Source: DATKSS01 sp035468355 (lineage in GTDB: Bacteria > Chloroflexota > Dormibacteria > Dormibacterales > Dormibacteraceae). Taken from it: 6,642 bases of DNA. The DNA is taken from NCBI GenBank assembly GCA_035468355.1, contig DATITA010000098.1, positions 1 to 6,642 of the forward strand. The letters run 5' to 3'. This document shows positions 5,833 through 6,642 of the stretch, piece after piece (position 1 is the stretch's first letter; each line of letters opens with the position of its first letter). The notes beneath the pieces were generated by a model. The model worked only from the letters and a program-made list of their open reading frames with translations, searched no databases and was not told the origin of the DNA. A program made the position numbers and the translations under genes.

Positions 5833-6638
5833 AAGGGCGAGAATCAAGCGGCATGGAGAAGGCTTCGGAGCGGCCTTACTCGCCCGGCGTCGCGGCCATC
5901 TTCGAGGTCGTGGCGAAGCTGCGAGCGCCCGGCGGGTGCCCGTGGGACCGCGAACAAACTCATGAATCGCTGCGGCCGTATCTGCTCGAGGAGACCTATG
6001 AGCTTTTGGAGGCCATCGACACAGGCGACGACGGAAAGATGATGGAAGAGCTGGGCGACGTTTTGCTGCAGGTGGCGATGCACGCGGAGATCGCCGCGGA
6101 GCAGGGAAGGTTCGACGCGAGCCGGGTCTCGGAGGCGGTCGCAGCGAAGATGGTGAAGCGGCATCCCCACGTCTTCGGCGACGTCTCGGTCGCCAATGCC
6201 GACGAGGTCCTTCGCAACTGGGAGCATCAGAAGATCCATGAGGCACGCCAAGAGGGCCGCGACGATTCGGTCGTCGATCGAGTGCCGGCAACGCTGCCCG
6301 CACTGGCCTGGACGCTCGGCCTCCAGAAGCGGGCGGCTCGCGTGGGCTTCGATTTCGGGTCGCCGGCGCAGGCCGCGGAATCAGTGGCCGAAGAGGCGCG
6401 CGAGCTGGCCGAGTCGCCCGACCAAGAAGGGACTTTCCAGGAGATGGGGGACCTCCTTTTCGCCCTCGTGTCGTTAGCGCGCAGCCTCAAGGTCAACCCC
6501 GAGGACGCGCTCCGCGCCGCCGGCCAGCGGTTCCGGCGTCGATTCGCCGAAGCGGAGTCATCGCTTCGCAGGGACGGTGTGAGCTTCCGCGATCTCGACG
6601 CCGAAGAGATCGCGAGGCGCTGGGACGAAACCCGTTAG
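5829..6638 (+). CDS. mazG: Nucleoside triphosphate pyrophosphohydrolase MazG
   Basis: MazG hydrolyses nucleoside triphosphates to monophosphates and pyrophosphate, acting as a house-cleaning enzyme and, in some bacteria, a modulator of (p)ppGpp-linked stress. The 269-residue protein has the tandem two-domain form. The first domain shows LRAPGGCPWD (31-40), EETYE (54-58) and EELGD (73-77). The second shows EEARE (188-192) and EMGD (205-208), so both magnesium-binding EExxE...ExxD sets are intact. The linker region carries RHPHVFGD (111-118), typical of the family. I chose GTG 5829, which overlaps the mfd stop as GTGA. ATG 5853 is a real alternative that removes eight residues and keeps every motif; neither has a strong ribosome binding site. 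It ends in TAG four bases before the window edge. In Actinobacteria eno often lies downstream of mazG, but nothing of it is visible here. Confidence 0.95.
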   Translation: MKGRESSGMEKASERPYSPGVAAIFEVVAKLRAPGGCPWDREQTHESLRPYLLEETYELLEAIDTGDDGKMMEELGDVLLQVAMHAEIAAEQGRFDASRVSEAVAAKMVKRHPHVFGDVSVANADEVLRNWEHQKIHEARQEGRDDSVVDRVPATLPALAWTLGLQKRAARVGFDFGSPAQAAESVAEEARELAESPDQEGTFQEMGDLLFALVSLARSLKVNPEDALRAAGQRFRRRFAEAESSLRRDGVSFRDLDAEEIARRWDETR

Positions 6639-6642
6639 CGGA

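Noticed and set aside
4945..6303. 452-codon open frame on the minus strand across mfd and mazG
   Set aside because: It is a shadow of two clearly identified genes, with a composition rich in Arg, Ala and Pro and no motifs.

Overview
The window is uniformly GC-rich DNA from a bacterial chromosome. It holds the head of a conserved housekeeping block on the + strand (ybeY, pth, mfd, mazG) and a divergent minus-strand pair: an NAD-dependent sugar epimerase followed by the 5' end of a membrane protein gene. The order pth-mfd-mazG with overlapping stop and start codons is familiar from Actinobacteria and related GC-rich soil lineages such as Chloroflexota or Dormibacterota. The sequence alone does not fix the phylum. 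Use of GTG starts, and one promoter placed so that its transcript would be leaderless, fit such lineages.

Layout. 1-124 (minus): first 41 codons of an unrecognised membrane protein that continues past the window edge. 105-209: four 26-27 bp tandem copies, each centred on the 16-bp palindrome GACGAGCGCGCTCGTC, lying exactly on the junction between the epimerase stop and the membrane-protein start. 200-1135 (minus): a UDP-glucose 4-epimerase-like extended SDR. 1136-1168: a 33-bp divergent intergenic gap with a good -10 for the epimerase and only a weak one for ybeY. 1169-1633 (+): ybeY. 1634-1717: an 84-base leader with two hairpins, a possible 12-codon leader peptide and the pth ribosome binding site. 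1718-2332: pth. 2329-5832: mfd. 5829-6638: mazG. The last four bases carry nothing recognisable.

The + strand genes form a likely operon. YbeY matures 16S rRNA and supports ribosome quality, Pth recycles peptidyl-tRNAs, Mfd couples repair to transcription, and MazG clears non-canonical nucleoside triphosphates. Together they maintain translation, transcription and the nucleotide pool. pth-mfd (ATGA) and mfd-mazG (GTGA) overlap by four bases and are probably translationally coupled.

The most unusual element is the palindromic array at 105-209. Each copy recreates a GTGA stop/start overlap, so the messenger reads as a relay: epimerase stop, a 9-codon minicistron, an 18-codon minicistron, then the membrane protein, each handing on through a GTGA. 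It looks like tandem duplication of a gene junction, but it could also act as an RNA hairpin array or a set of protein-binding sites. No clearly new multi-gene system is visible in the window.
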